A DNA stretch of 49,114 nt from Candidatus Minthosoma equi (GCA_018064885.1 JAGHUI010000034.1:1-49114); one strand, 5' to 3'. Counted from the stretch's first letter, positions 17,247 to 24,649 are shown. The notes: generated by a model not told the origin, from the sequence alone. Translations and numbers: made by a program.

Positions 17247-17270
17247 CTATCTCCAAAAGTTATGCGAGTG

Positions 17271-17278
17271 CAAAGTTA
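17271..17278 (-). promoter_or_regulatory. -7 box of the DUF3943 gene
   Basis: TAACTTTG on the minus strand, 25 bases before the ATG. No clear -33 box is visible. Confidence 0.55.
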
Positions 17279-17335
17279 CGAACATTTTTCTAAAAAATTG
17301 AGTTCTATTTGGTTGTAGCATTATTCTAAAAATCG

Positions 17336-17343
17336 TATCTTTG
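17336..17343 (+). promoter_or_regulatory. -7 box of radA
   Basis: TATCTTTG, 29 bases upstream of the radA ATG. The best -33 candidate is a weak GTTG at 17312-17315 with a 20-bp spacer. Confidence 0.55.
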
Positions 17344-17372
17344 CAAAAAATATCAATTTTCACACCTTTTTT

Positions 17373-18776
17373 ATGGCAAAAGAAAAGATAGCATACGTAT
17401 GCACTTCCTGCGGTTATGACACTCCGAAATGGATTGGCAAATGTCCTGCCTGTGGGGAATGGAACACTTTTGTTGAACAGAAACTTGGCAAGACAAAGGT
17501 GCAGAATACTGTAAACGAAACTTTCAGCTTACAGTCTAAAAGCAGTCCTATTTCCATGTCTAAAATCAAGACGGAGGATGAACCACGAATAAACCTGCTT
17601 GACAGCGAACTGAACCGTGTGCTGGGAGGCGGACTTGTGCCTGGAAGCATGACTCTGCTTGGCGGTGAGCCTGGCATCGGAAAGAGCACGCTGATTCTCC
17701 AGACTGTGCTGCGGCTGAAAGGCAAAAGAATCCTCTATGTTAGCGGCGAGGAAAGTGCAAGACAGTTGAAACTGAGGGCTGACAGACTTGTTGAGAAATA
17801 TGATGGCGAAGCATCGAGCGAAGCTTTGGCTGATGTGCAGGTGGTTTGCGAGGCTGTCATAGAGACGGTGTTCGAGCATGTCAAGGCCGTAGATCCTGAT
17901 ATTGTGGTTATTGACTCCATACAGACCATGGCAACAGAGAGCGTTGAGTCAAGCCCTGGCAGCGTGAGCCAGATTAGGGAATGTGCTGCTATGGTTCTGA
18001 AATTTGCCAAAGAGACAAACACTCCTGTCATAATGATTGGCCACATAAATAAGGAAGGTTCCATTGCTGGGCCAAAAATCCTTGAACACATGGTAGATAC
18101 GGTGCTTCAATTCGAGGGTGACCAGCATTACATGTACCGCATTGTCCGAGCAATAAAAAATCGTTTTGGAAGCACAGCAGAACTGGGAATCTACGAAATG
18201 GTTCACAACGGACTGCGCCCTGTGGAAAATCCTTCCGAACTGCTCCTTTCCGATGTACAGAACGGCGAGGAACTGAGCGGTGTGGCTGTAGCATGCTCCA
18301 TCGAGGGCGTGCGCCCTTTGCTCATCGAGACTCAAGCTCTCGTAAGCACAGCAGCATACGGCACTCCGCAGCGTTCTGCCACAGGTTTTGACTTGAGAAG
18401 ACTCAATATGCTTCTTGCCGTCCTGGAAAAGCGAGTCGGATTCAAGCTGCCTCAGCGCGACGTCTTTCTTAACATTGCTGGCGGTATCAGAGTGACAGAT
18501 CCTGCCATTGACCTTAGTGTTATTGCAGCCGTTCTATCAAGCAACATCGACACAGCCATAGACAGAAGCATCTGCTTTGCCGGAGAAGTGGGACTAAGTG
18601 GAGAGGTGCGTCCTGTGAGCCGTATTCTTCAACGAATAGCAGAAGCAGACAAACTGGGATTCGGCAAGATTGTCATTCCAAAAGCTAACCTGAATGGTAT
18701 TGACAAGACGAAATTCAACATTAAAATTGTTGGCGTGAGAAAAGTTGAAGAGGCACTAAGAGAGCTTTTCGGGTAG
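17373..18776 (+). CDS. radA: DNA repair protein RadA
   Basis: RadA/Sms, 467 aa, a RecA-like ATPase that promotes branch migration during homologous recombination. The N-terminal zinc finger has Cys10, Cys13, Cys24 and Cys27. The Walker A motif GGEPGIGKST covers residues 97-106. The RadA signature KNRFG is at residues 262-266. The Lon-protease-like C-terminal domain runs from about residue 290. Length and architecture are complete. It has its own -7 box and is followed by 174 bp before a TetR gene. Confidence 0.98.
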   Translation: MAKEKIAYVCTSCGYDTPKWIGKCPACGEWNTFVEQKLGKTKVQNTVNETFSLQSKSSPISMSKIKTEDEPRINLLDSELNRVLGGGLVPGSMTLLGGEPGIGKSTLILQTVLRLKGKRILYVSGEESARQLKLRADRLVEKYDGEASSEALADVQVVCEAVIETVFEHVKAVDPDIVVIDSIQTMATESVESSPGSVSQIRECAAMVLKFAKETNTPVIMIGHINKEGSIAGPKILEHMVDTVLQFEGDQHYMYRIVRAIKNRFGSTAELGIYEMVHNGLRPVENPSELLLSDVQNGEELSGVAVACSIEGVRPLLIETQALVSTAAYGTPQRSATGFDLRRLNMLLAVLEKRVGFKLPQRDVFLNIAGGIRVTDPAIDLSVIAAVLSSNIDTAIDRSICFAGEVGLSGEVRPVSRILQRIAEADKLGFGKIVIPKANLNGIDKTKFNIKIVGVRKVEEALRELFG

Positions 18777-18856
18777 AAAGACAATAGTGTGCATTTTTCT
18801 TCTGCTACTTTTAACATTATTTGTGCATTATATAACATTTTGATATTCCACAGAAT

Positions 18857-18953
18857 AAACATCATATCACAAAATATTGTGCAAAATAAATTTTGTCATA
18901 TAAAAGAAAATGTGTAATTTTGCAGTCGAAATCAAACATCATACCACAATATG
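18857..18953. promoter_or_regulatory. Paired candidate operators around the TetR promoter
   Basis: Two direct copies of AAACATCATAYCACAA (18857-18872 and 18934-18949), each followed by an ATAT- or TAT-like end, flank the promoter boxes. The first continues into CACAAAATATTGTG, a near palindrome. The second ends at the start codon of the TetR gene. This is consistent with autoregulation by the TetR protein; that is inference. Confidence 0.5.
18892..18922 (+). promoter_or_regulatory. Promoter of the TetR gene
   Basis: TTTG (18892-18895), 19-bp spacer, TAATTTTG (18915-18922). A full match to the Bacteroidota consensus. Confidence 0.85.
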
Positions 18954-19550
18954 GCAGCTTCAAAAACAAGGCAACTTTTAGTTGACAAAGCACGACAATT
19001 GTTCGCATTGTATGGTTTTGAAGAGACCTCAATGAACGACATTGCCGTTGCTGCAGGTAAAGGACGCCGTACTTTATACACTTATTTCAACAGCAAAGAC
19101 GAAATCTATCTTGCCGTTATCGAGACAGAACTTGACAGACTCTTCGAAGGCATGGAGGAAGTGGCAAGAAAGGACATTTCCCCTGAAGAGAAAATCATTC
19201 AACTCATTTTCAAGCATCTCAACGTGTGCAAGGAAGCCGTTTACAGAAACGGAAACTTGCGTGCAGAATTCTTCCGCGACGTTTGGAAGGTGAAGGCTGT
19301 GAGAAAAAATTTCGACAAGAACGAGATCAACCTTTTCCGTCGTGTTATGAACGAAGGTGTTGACAAAGGTGTGTTTGATATTCGCAACACCCGTCTTATG
19401 GCAGAAATATGCATTTACTGCTTGCAAGGATGCGAAGTTCCTTATATCTACGGACGCTACGCTCTACAAAGCCCAGACGAACTCCTTCCATACGTTCGGA
19501 GAATGGTGCTTAAGCAGTTGTGCAACCATTCAATATACAATCCATATTGA
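18951..19550 (+). CDS. TetR/AcrR family transcriptional regulator
   Basis: 199 aa. The N-terminal helix-turn-helix is at about residues 8-53: LLVDKARQLFALYGFEETSMNDIAVAAGKGRRTLYTYFNSKDEIY is the classic TetR layout. The remaining helical part is the ligand/dimer domain; the ligand is unknown. It stands 71 bp upstream of fabG, so control of fatty acid synthesis is one possibility, but the stronger clue is the paired direct repeat around its own promoter. Confidence 0.93.
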   Translation: MAASKTRQLLVDKARQLFALYGFEETSMNDIAVAAGKGRRTLYTYFNSKDEIYLAVIETELDRLFEGMEEVARKDISPEEKIIQLIFKHLNVCKEAVYRNGNLRAEFFRDVWKVKAVRKNFDKNEINLFRRVMNEGVDKGVFDIRNTRLMAEICIYCLQGCEVPYIYGRYALQSPDELLPYVRRMVLKQLCNHSIYNPY

Positions 19551-19621
19551 CATCAAACCGACACATATTTATATAATATAAATAGAACATATATTAAATC
19601 AACAAAAATAAAGTAAAAATT

Positions 19622-20380
19622 ATGGGACTCTTATCAGGTAAGACAGCGATCGTAACAGGCGCTGCACGTGGTATCGGCAAAGCCGTTGCCATGAAATTTG
19701 CTCAGGAAGGTGCTAACATTGCTTTCACTGACCTTGTACTCAACGATGATATGGCTGCTGGTCTTGAGGCAACTCGCAAGGAAATCGAAGCACTCGGCGT
19801 AAAGTGTAATGCATACGCAGGAAATGCTGCCGACTTCGCAGAGACAGAAGCTGTTGTTGCAAAGATCAAGGAGGATTTCGGCACAATCGACATTCTCGTA
19901 AACAACGCTGGTATCACTAAGGACGGTCTTATGCTTCGTATGACAGAGCAGCAGTGGGATGCTGTTCTCAGCGTAAACCTCAAGTCTGCATTCAACTTCA
20001 TCCACGCTTGTGCTCCAATCATGCTTCGTCAGCGCGGCGGTTCTATCATCAACATGTCTTCTGTTGTTGGTGTTCACGGTAATGCTGGACAGTGCAACTA
20101 CTCTGCTTCTAAGGCTGGTATGATTGGTCTTGCAAAGTCAATTGCTCAGGAGCTCGGTCCTAAGGGTGTTCGTGCTAACGCTGTTGCTCCAGGCTTCATC
20201 GAGACAGCTATGACAGCTCAGCTTCCAGAAGAAATCCGCAAGGACTGGATGAAGAAGATTCCACTCCGTCGCGGCGGTCAGGTAGAGGATATCGCAAACG
20301 TATGCCTCTTCCTCGCATCTGACATGTCAAGCTACGTTTCTGGACAGGTTATCCAGATTGATGGCGGCATGAACATGTAA
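19622..20380 (+). CDS. fabG: 3-oxoacyl-ACP reductase FabG
   Basis: Short-chain dehydrogenase, 252 aa, that reduces 3-oxoacyl-ACP with NADPH in fatty acid elongation. The nucleotide motif TGAARGIG is at 12-19, NNAG at 94-97, Asn119, Ser147 in NMSSVVG, and Tyr160/Lys164 in YSASK. The C-terminal VSGQVIQIDGGMNM is the usual FabG ending. The next gene starts three bases after the stop, so the two form an operon. Confidence 0.95.
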   Translation: MGLLSGKTAIVTGAARGIGKAVAMKFAQEGANIAFTDLVLNDDMAAGLEATRKEIEALGVKCNAYAGNAADFAETEAVVAKIKEDFGTIDILVNNAGITKDGLMLRMTEQQWDAVLSVNLKSAFNFIHACAPIMLRQRGGSIINMSSVVGVHGNAGQCNYSASKAGMIGLAKSIAQELGPKGVRANAVAPGFIETAMTAQLPEEIRKDWMKKIPLRRGGQVEDIANVCLFLASDMSSYVSGQVIQIDGGMNM

Positions 20381-20383
20381 TTT

Positions 20384-21058
20384 ATGACCGTAGTTTACGA
20401 AGATAATCACGTAATTATTGTTTCGAAGAACTCCAGCGAGATTGTTCAAGGCGACAAAACCGGCGACACTCCGCTGAGCGAAACAGTAAAGCAATACATC
20501 AAGGAAGCGTATGCCAAGCCAGGCAACGTCTTCCTTGGTGTTGTTCATCGTCTTGACCGTCCAGTAAGCGGACTTGTGCTGTTTGCACGAACTTCCAAGG
20601 CATTGCCTCGTCTGAACGCAATGTTTGCAAACGGAGAAGTACACAAGAAGTATTGGGCAATAGTCAAGAATCAGCCTCCACAGATGGAAGGCACACTCAT
20701 TCATTGGCTTGTACGCAATGAAAAGCAGAACAAATCATACGCTTACGAAAAGGAAGTACCCAACTCAAAGAAAGCCATTCTCAGCTATCGTGTCATAAGC
20801 AAATCAGACAATTACTACCTACTTGAGATAGACTTGAAGACAGGACGCCATCACCAGATCCGCTGCCAGCTTGCCAAGATGGGATGCCCGATAAAAGGCG
20901 ACCTCAAATATGGAGCAAAGCGCAGCAATCCCGATGGAAGCATCTCCCTGCTCAGCCACAGCATGGAGTTTATCCACCCTGTTTCAAAAAAAGAAATTGC
21001 CGTCACAGCACCTCTGCCCGACGACAATCTCTGGAAATCTTTAACCAAGGATTTTTAA
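20384..21058 (+). CDS. RluA-family pseudouridine synthase
   Basis: 224 aa, with the RluA signature VHRLDRPVSG and catalytic Asp58. It lacks an N-terminal S4 domain, like TruC/RluA-type members, and includes the conserved LKTGRHHQIR segment near residue 155. It isomerises uridine in rRNA or tRNA; the target base cannot be deduced from sequence. Translation is probably coupled to fabG, whose stop lies three bases upstream. Confidence 0.92.
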   Translation: MTVVYEDNHVIIVSKNSSEIVQGDKTGDTPLSETVKQYIKEAYAKPGNVFLGVVHRLDRPVSGLVLFARTSKALPRLNAMFANGEVHKKYWAIVKNQPPQMEGTLIHWLVRNEKQNKSYAYEKEVPNSKKAILSYRVISKSDNYYLLEIDLKTGRHHQIRCQLAKMGCPIKGDLKYGAKRSNPDGSISLLSHSMEFIHPVSKKEIAVTAPLPDDNLWKSLTKDF

Positions 21059-21070
21059 CTAATTGGTCCT

Positions 21071-21151
21071 ATTAGTCCCATTAGACTTATTAGTCCCATT
21101 AGACTCATTAGTCTCATTAGACTTATTAGACTTATTAGCCCTATTAGACCA
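21071..21151. repeat. 9-bp tandem array (ATTAGNNNN) between converging genes
   Basis: Nine perfect 9-bp units: ATTAGTCCC, ATTAGACTT, ATTAGTCCC, ATTAGACTC, ATTAGTCTC, ATTAGACTT twice, ATTAGCCCT and ATTAGACCA. ATTAG is invariant and the last four bases vary. It fills the gap between the pseudouridine synthase stop (21058) and the cyclophilin stop (21169). Confidence 0.95.
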
Positions 21152-21168
21152 ATCCCTCCCATTCAACC

Positions 21169-21996
21169 TTATTCCACCACATATGCTTTAGTGATTCTAA
21201 TTTCTTTCAGAGGCACTTCAGCTGCATTTGTCCTCACCTTCTGAATATCCTCCACAACCTTCATTCCCTCCACAACTTCTCCAAACACAGTATATTCGCC
21301 ATCCAGCCAAGGAGCACCGCCATGCGTTCTGTAAGCTTTGTGTTGTTCCTGATTGAACTCCAAAGGAAGTTTCTCAGCCACTTCATCCTTTGCTTCATAT
21401 TGCAGTTTCTCAAGCATATCGCTCAATCCATCCCTATCCCTTGCTGCACGAAGCGCATCTAGCTTTTCCTTATTCTCCATCTGTTTTTTCTGGAAAAGAA
21501 TCTCCGCATCTCTCTGCTCACGAGCAATCTCATAATTTCTCAAATCCTCGTCAGAGCAGTTCTTGCCTGTAACGATGTAGAACTGAAACTTATCGCTCTC
21601 ACGCTTTGGGTTTACATCATCACCATCGCGAGCTGCAGCAAGCACGCCACGCTTGTTGAAATGCTTCGGATAGACAAACTCTGCAGGAATTCTTTCGGCA
21701 AGCGTATCACCATCAGCATCCTGTTTCACCTCATAACCCTCCGGACGAGTCTTAGGATCACCCGTCTGAATCATGAAATAGCGCACCACCCTATGGAAAG
21801 TCACTCCTGTGTACATTCCATCTTTCACATTTTTAATAAAATTATCACGATGACCAGGAGTGTCATTATATAATTTCACCCTGATCTCACCATAAGTTGT
21901 CTCAAACACAACTTCCGTCTCTTTCTCGCCATTATCTGTGCATCCTGCACAAACCAGACAGCAAGCCCAAAGCGCAATAGTAAGCAATTTCTTCAT
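21169..21996 (-). CDS. Cyclophilin-type peptidyl-prolyl isomerase lipoprotein
   Basis: 275 aa. The lipobox LVCAGC places the lipidated Cys at residue 19, so it is probably anchored in the periplasm or outer membrane. The cyclophilin core starts at VFETTYGEIRVKLYNDTPGHRDNF and includes TFHRVVRYFMIQTGDP. A charged helical insertion (about residues 140-215, NYEIAREQRDAEILFQKKQ...) splits the fold before HGGAPWLDGEYTVFGEVVEGM. The enzyme catalyses proline isomerisation of envelope proteins. A TAACTTTG box (22026-22019, minus) lies 23 bases upstream. Confidence 0.93.
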   Translation of the reverse strand: MKKLLTIALWACCLVCAGCTDNGEKETEVVFETTYGEIRVKLYNDTPGHRDNFIKNVKDGMYTGVTFHRVVRYFMIQTGDPKTRPEGYEVKQDADGDTLAERIPAEFVYPKHFNKRGVLAAARDGDDVNPKRESDKFQFYIVTGKNCSDEDLRNYEIAREQRDAEILFQKKQMENKEKLDALRAARDRDGLSDMLEKLQYEAKDEVAEKLPLEFNQEQHKAYRTHGGAPWLDGEYTVFGEVVEGMKVVEDIQKVRTNAAEVPLKEIRITKAYVVE

Positions 21997-22338
21997 AATG
22001 ATTTGGTATTCTTTTTTGCAAAGTTAATCTATTTTCATGACTTCAACACCATTTTAAATCAAAAAAGTGAAATCCTCCCGGACTCCACCTCTCAAATTTT
22101 AGCATCTTTTCGCTAAAATCAACCTAATTTACCAAATCTAAAACCTATTTACTAAACCTAAACCTTTTATTATGTTGTATTTCACAACACGTTACCCTTT
22201 ATTAACAATCTTTTTTACCCTTTATAAAAAACAATTCCTATTGAATCTTACCTTAATACTAATACCTTAACCTATTTACCTTTTTAACTTTTTGTGTTCG
22301 TGTTATGTGTATTATGTGCTTGTTTTCTTAACACGATG

Positions 22339-22370
22339 CAAAGTTACAGCCTTTTGCACTCTCTGTCAAT
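22339..22370 (-). promoter_or_regulatory. Leftward promoter-like pair in the 500-bp gap
   Basis: Minus strand: ATTG (22370-22367), 20-bp spacer, TAACTTTG (22346-22339). The next minus-strand gene begins 340 bases downstream and has its own -7 box, so this would give a long-leader transcript or a separate RNA. Confidence 0.5.
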
Positions 22371-22406
22371 AGTTTTTTAGATGTTTTTTCAAAAAATAGT
22401 CATTTA

Positions 22407-22422
22407 TTTGATGTATATCAAA
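22407..22422. promoter_or_regulatory. Crp/Fnr-like palindrome
   Basis: TTTGAT-GTAT-ATCAAA is a perfect palindrome apart from its 4-bp centre and contains the FNR-type pattern TTGAT-N4-ATCAA. It stands about 80 bp upstream of the expected start of the leftward promoter at 22339-22370. Confidence 0.45.
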
Positions 22423-22528
22423 TTTTGTGCACGCACACACAATAAAAACGCACAATTGTGTACGCACACAGCGCATTTACGTCATATAAGCAAAACTGCA
22501 TTCATTCTACCGAAAAAACGCAATCTTA

Positions 22529-23119
22529 CTACTTCAACACAAAAATTTCTACAGGAACAACGCCGTCAGCAATCATACTTATCTCACTGGCAGCACGGTT
22601 GCTCAAATCAACAATCCTGCCTTTAGCAAAAGGACCGCGATCAAGCACCTCAACAATAACTTCCTTACCATTTTTCTTGTTCACCACCCTAAGCATTGTG
22701 CCGAAAGGCAATTTCTTGTGAGCGCAAAACAGAGCATCCTTATCATACCTCTTGCCACTTGCCATCATGTGCCCATGAGATTTTGCAGAATAGTAAGTCG
22801 CCATACCCGTCTCATAAGGAACGCTCGCCCCCTGCAAATAATTATCCGCTTCCTCCTGAGCCCTCTTCTTAGCCTCAAGGTTAGCATAAGGTATAATCGG
22901 CTCCTTCAATTCTTTCGCATGAGCAGACTCCTTATCTCCCTCTTTCATTCCAGTAACCCATCCTGCAGGCTCAACAGAAGAATGCAATCCACTCACCCCC
23001 CAATGCATTGGCAACTTCGGATCAAGCGATGAATGCAGATTCTCCTGAGCCACACAGCACACACACGGCGAGGCTACACATATTATTATATATAGGAGCT
23101 TAAAAAAATCTTTTCTCAT
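22529..23119 (-). CDS. rlpA: RlpA-family septal ring lytic transglycosylase-like protein
   Basis: 196 aa with an N-terminal signal sequence. The C-terminal double-psi beta-barrel (about 101-196) has the RlpA motifs: ETGMATYYSAKSHGHMMASGKRYD, AHKKLPFGT, and VEVLDRGPFAKGRIVDLSNRAA with Asp160. RlpA proteins cleave denuded glycan strands in some bacteria. Here there is no SPOR domain, so septal targeting is doubtful; the enzyme activity is inferred. Confidence 0.9.
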   Translation of the reverse strand: MRKDFFKLLYIIICVASPCVCCVAQENLHSSLDPKLPMHWGVSGLHSSVEPAGWVTGMKEGDKESAHAKELKEPIIPYANLEAKKRAQEEADNYLQGASVPYETGMATYYSAKSHGHMMASGKRYDKDALFCAHKKLPFGTMLRVVNKKNGKEVIVEVLDRGPFAKGRIVDLSNRAASEISMIADGVVPVEIFVLK

Positions 23120-23224
23120 AGAAGGGAATTTAGGTGATAAATGATTTTTTGAACAAGAAAGAAGTACAAAGTAACGGAAATTTCCCGATTAATGCAATTT
23201 TTCAACAAAAAACCTTCAAAAAGT

Positions 23225-23255
23225 TTTGTCATTTCGCCAAAATGCGCTAACTTTG
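23225..23255 (+). promoter_or_regulatory. Promoter of the tRNA genes
   Basis: TTTG (23225-23228), 19-bp spacer, TAACTTTG (23248-23255), about 45 bases before the initiator tRNA. A full consensus match. Confidence 0.85.
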
Positions 23256-23299
23256 CACTCGCAAATGAGAAATAAGCGTTTCTCACAACACTTTTATAT

Positions 23300-23372
23300 C
23301 GCGGGGTGGAGCAGTTGGTAGCTCGCCAGGCTCATAACCTGGAGGTCGTTCGTTCGAGTCGAGCCCCCGCAA
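23300..23372 (+). tRNA. Initiator tRNA-fMet (anticodon CAT)
   Basis: A 73-nt cloverleaf. The acceptor is CGCGGGG pairing with CCCCGC, with the initiator C1/A72 mismatch. The D-stem is GAGC/GCTC with the initiator-type A11:U24 pair. The anticodon stem is CCAGG/CCTGG with loop CTCATAA, and the T-arm is GTTCG-TTCGAGT-CGAGC. The three stem pairs next to the anticodon are A-U, G-C, G-C instead of the usual three G-C. The CCA end is not encoded (AACAA follows). Confidence 0.93.
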
Positions 23373-23380
23373 CAAAGCGA

Positions 23381-23411
23381 AAGAAGTTCCCCCAAAAGAA
23401 CTTCTTTTTTT
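23381..23411 (+). terminator. Terminator between the two tRNA genes
   Basis: Stem AAGAAGTTC (23381-23389) / GAACTTCTT (23398-23406) with a short C/A-rich loop, then a T-run. It lies only eight bases before tRNA-Leu, which has no obvious promoter of its own. Confidence 0.75.
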
Positions 23412-23418
23412 GAAGGTC

Positions 23419-23502
23419 GCCGAAATGGTGGAATGGTAGACACGAGGGACTTAAAATCCCTTGAGCATTGCGCTCGTGCGGGTTCGAGCCCCGCTTTCGG
23501 TA
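23419..23502 (+). tRNA. tRNA-Leu (anticodon TAA)
   Basis: An 84-nt class II tRNA with a long variable arm (TGAGCATTGCGCTCG). The acceptor stem is GCCGAAA/TTTCGGT, and the anticodon loop CTTAAAA gives TAA. The T-arm GCGGG-TTCGAGC-CCCGC is complete. CCA is not encoded. Confidence 0.93.
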
Positions 23503-23565
23503 CTTCTTTTTTCTCAATCACATTTATTAAAGTAATCCACTTTACCTTATTCCCCAAACAAAATC

Positions 23566-24285
23566 ATGAAAAAAATTTTCTTTCCAGTTATTGCTGCAGC
23601 TATGATGGCATGCAACAGCAACGCCGCAAACAATCCCACTGATTCAGAAGAAAATGCACCAGCAGAATCAAGTGAAGCACCATCTACAGCAGAACCACAA
23701 AAGAAGTTCCTCTCCCCAGACCTCGCAATGCTCAACCTCTGCGGCCAGGTGAAGAAAGTCACAATCGAAAAGACACAATGCAACGACTACGGAGAACCGC
23801 TCGAAGGATACGATTCAGAAGAAGAGGAAATAATTGAATTCGACAAGAACGGAAAGATCATCTCCGGCTCAATATATGGTTTGGACATTAGCCTTGAAGA
23901 GACAGAAATCAACCGCGACTCAAAGGGCCGCATCATCAAGATTGTCCAAGGCAACACAACCTACGAATACACATGGGAGGGCAACCGCCTCTACACCATC
24001 GACACCTACTGGGAAGGCGAGCTCACAGGCGCATCAACTGAGGCACTCGCATACAATGCAGACGGCACACTTGTCGTTAAGTTCGACGAATCCGTTGGCG
24101 ACGGAGTAGAATCTAACAGCCGCATCAAGTGGAGTCAATCAGAATTTGACGACAAAGGAAACTGGACAGTAGCCTACCAAAACTACCTCTTCTGCGACCA
24201 AGAAGGTGACGGCGAAGAAGGAAAAGAATTCAGCAACCAATACTTGCAGTACAAAGTAAAGCGAACAATAGAATATTACAAGTAA
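23566..24285 (+). CDS. Putative lipoprotein of unknown function
   Basis: 239 aa. A short hydrophobic N-terminus ends in AAMMACNS, a plausible lipobox with Cys at residue 16. Residues 17-45 are a Ser/Glu/Pro/Ala-rich linker. The folded part contains YD/RHS-like beta stretches (DKNGKIISGSIYG, RDSKGRIIKIVQGNTTYEYTWEGN, DDKGNWTVAYQN). I do not recognise a named family beyond this resemblance. It follows tRNA-Leu with no clear promoter and is followed immediately by the promoter of the candidate small RNA. Confidence 0.75.
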   Translation: MKKIFFPVIAAAMMACNSNAANNPTDSEENAPAESSEAPSTAEPQKKFLSPDLAMLNLCGQVKKVTIEKTQCNDYGEPLEGYDSEEEEIIEFDKNGKIISGSIYGLDISLEETEINRDSKGRIIKIVQGNTTYEYTWEGNRLYTIDTYWEGELTGASTEALAYNADGTLVVKFDESVGDGVESNSRIKWSQSEFDDKGNWTVAYQNYLFCDQEGDGEEGKEFSNQYLQYKVKRTIEYYK

Positions 24286-24288
24286 ACA

Positions 24289-24320
24289 CTTGACAATCTC
24301 ATTATTTTTTTGTAACTTTG
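24289..24320 (+). promoter_or_regulatory. Promoter-like pair after the lipoprotein gene
   Basis: CTTG (24289-24292), 20-bp spacer, TAACTTTG (24313-24320). The only protein-coding candidate downstream on this strand is a 45-codon frame crossing a terminator, so the product is probably an RNA. Confidence 0.6.
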
Positions 24321-24326
24321 CAAACA

Positions 24327-24461
24327 GAATAATGCACAGATAACAGCAAAACATAAAAAAAACAATAAACAAGACAAAGCTTTTGGCTAATGAATCAAAA
24401 GCTTTGTCCAACGAGACAAAAGCTTTGTCGCATGAGCCAAAGCTTTTGTCTCGTTTTTTTT
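24327..24461 (+). ncRNA. Candidate small RNA with four mutually complementary arms
   Basis: It lies between a promoter-like pair at 24289-24320 and an intrinsic terminator. Hairpin 1 has a perfect 13-bp stem, GACAAAGCTTTTG (24373-24385) and its complement (24396-24408). Hairpin 2 has a perfect 16-bp stem (24412-24427 with 24438-24453) followed by eight T residues (24454-24461). The four arms all contain AAAGCTTT or a close relative, so arm 1 could also pair with arm 3 and arm 2 with arm 4. Alternatively it is only a terminator for the lipoprotein gene or another repeat array. Confidence 0.5.
24412..24461 (+). terminator. Intrinsic terminator
   Basis: A 16-bp perfect stem, 10-base loop and eight T residues on the plus strand. 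It would end the candidate small RNA and any read-through from the lipoprotein gene. Confidence 0.85.
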
Positions 24462-24509
24462 GCGGGCATTTACATGAAGGCTTATCGGGCAAAAGCACGA
24501 AGCAAATAC

Positions 24510-24536
24510 GAGTGGAACGTTCTATGAGTTTTTGGT
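24510..24536. repeat. 27-bp direct repeat, left copy
   Basis: A 27-base sequence starting GAGTGGAACG and ending GAGTTTTTGGT, repeated in the same orientation at 25771-25797 with one mismatch. The two copies bracket the Y1 transposase gene. Confidence 0.9.
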
Positions 24537-24570
24537 TAATGAAAACATAGAGGTGTATTTATCGCAATTC

Positions 24571-24632
24571 CGTCAGCAAAACTGACGTGGACAGCACCCC
24601 AAGAGCTACTGTCCAAAGCGGTTTTGCCGCTT
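24571..24632. repeat. Three adjacent hairpins (REP-like) downstream of the transposase
   Basis: Hairpins: CGTCAG/CTGACG (24571-24587), TGGACAG/CTGTCCA (24588-24615) and AAGCGG/CCGCTT (24616-24632). They stand in tandem between the transposase stop and the left direct repeat. Family knowledge: REP-associated Y1 transposases bind such small palindromes. Confidence 0.6.
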
Positions 24633-24649
24633 GCCTTTGTCTGTTGTTT

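Larger units (their letters stand above)
22027..22528. other. Intergenic region of 500 bp with a leftward promoter and putative regulator sites
   Basis: No gene is visible. The left part (about 22120-22290) is made of degenerate words such as ACCTAAACC, ACCTATTTAC and TTTACCCTTTA, an AT-rich array like the others in the window but more decayed. TTTTAGC/GCTAAAA arms at about 22097-22117 form a hairpin. A minus-strand promoter-like pair is at 22339-22370. Near 22406-22470 are a palindrome and two copies of GTGYACGCACACA 31 bp apart. Confidence 0.6.

Noticed and set aside
23294-23557. Minus-strand frame with AGLEPARAQCSRDFKS-like sequence
   Set aside because: It is the reverse complement of two tRNA genes, a known source of false protein calls.
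24390-24527. 45-codon plus-strand frame (MNQKLCPTRQKLC...)
   Set aside because: It runs through the 16-bp terminator stem and T-run, and its first part is repeat DNA; a real gene is unlikely.
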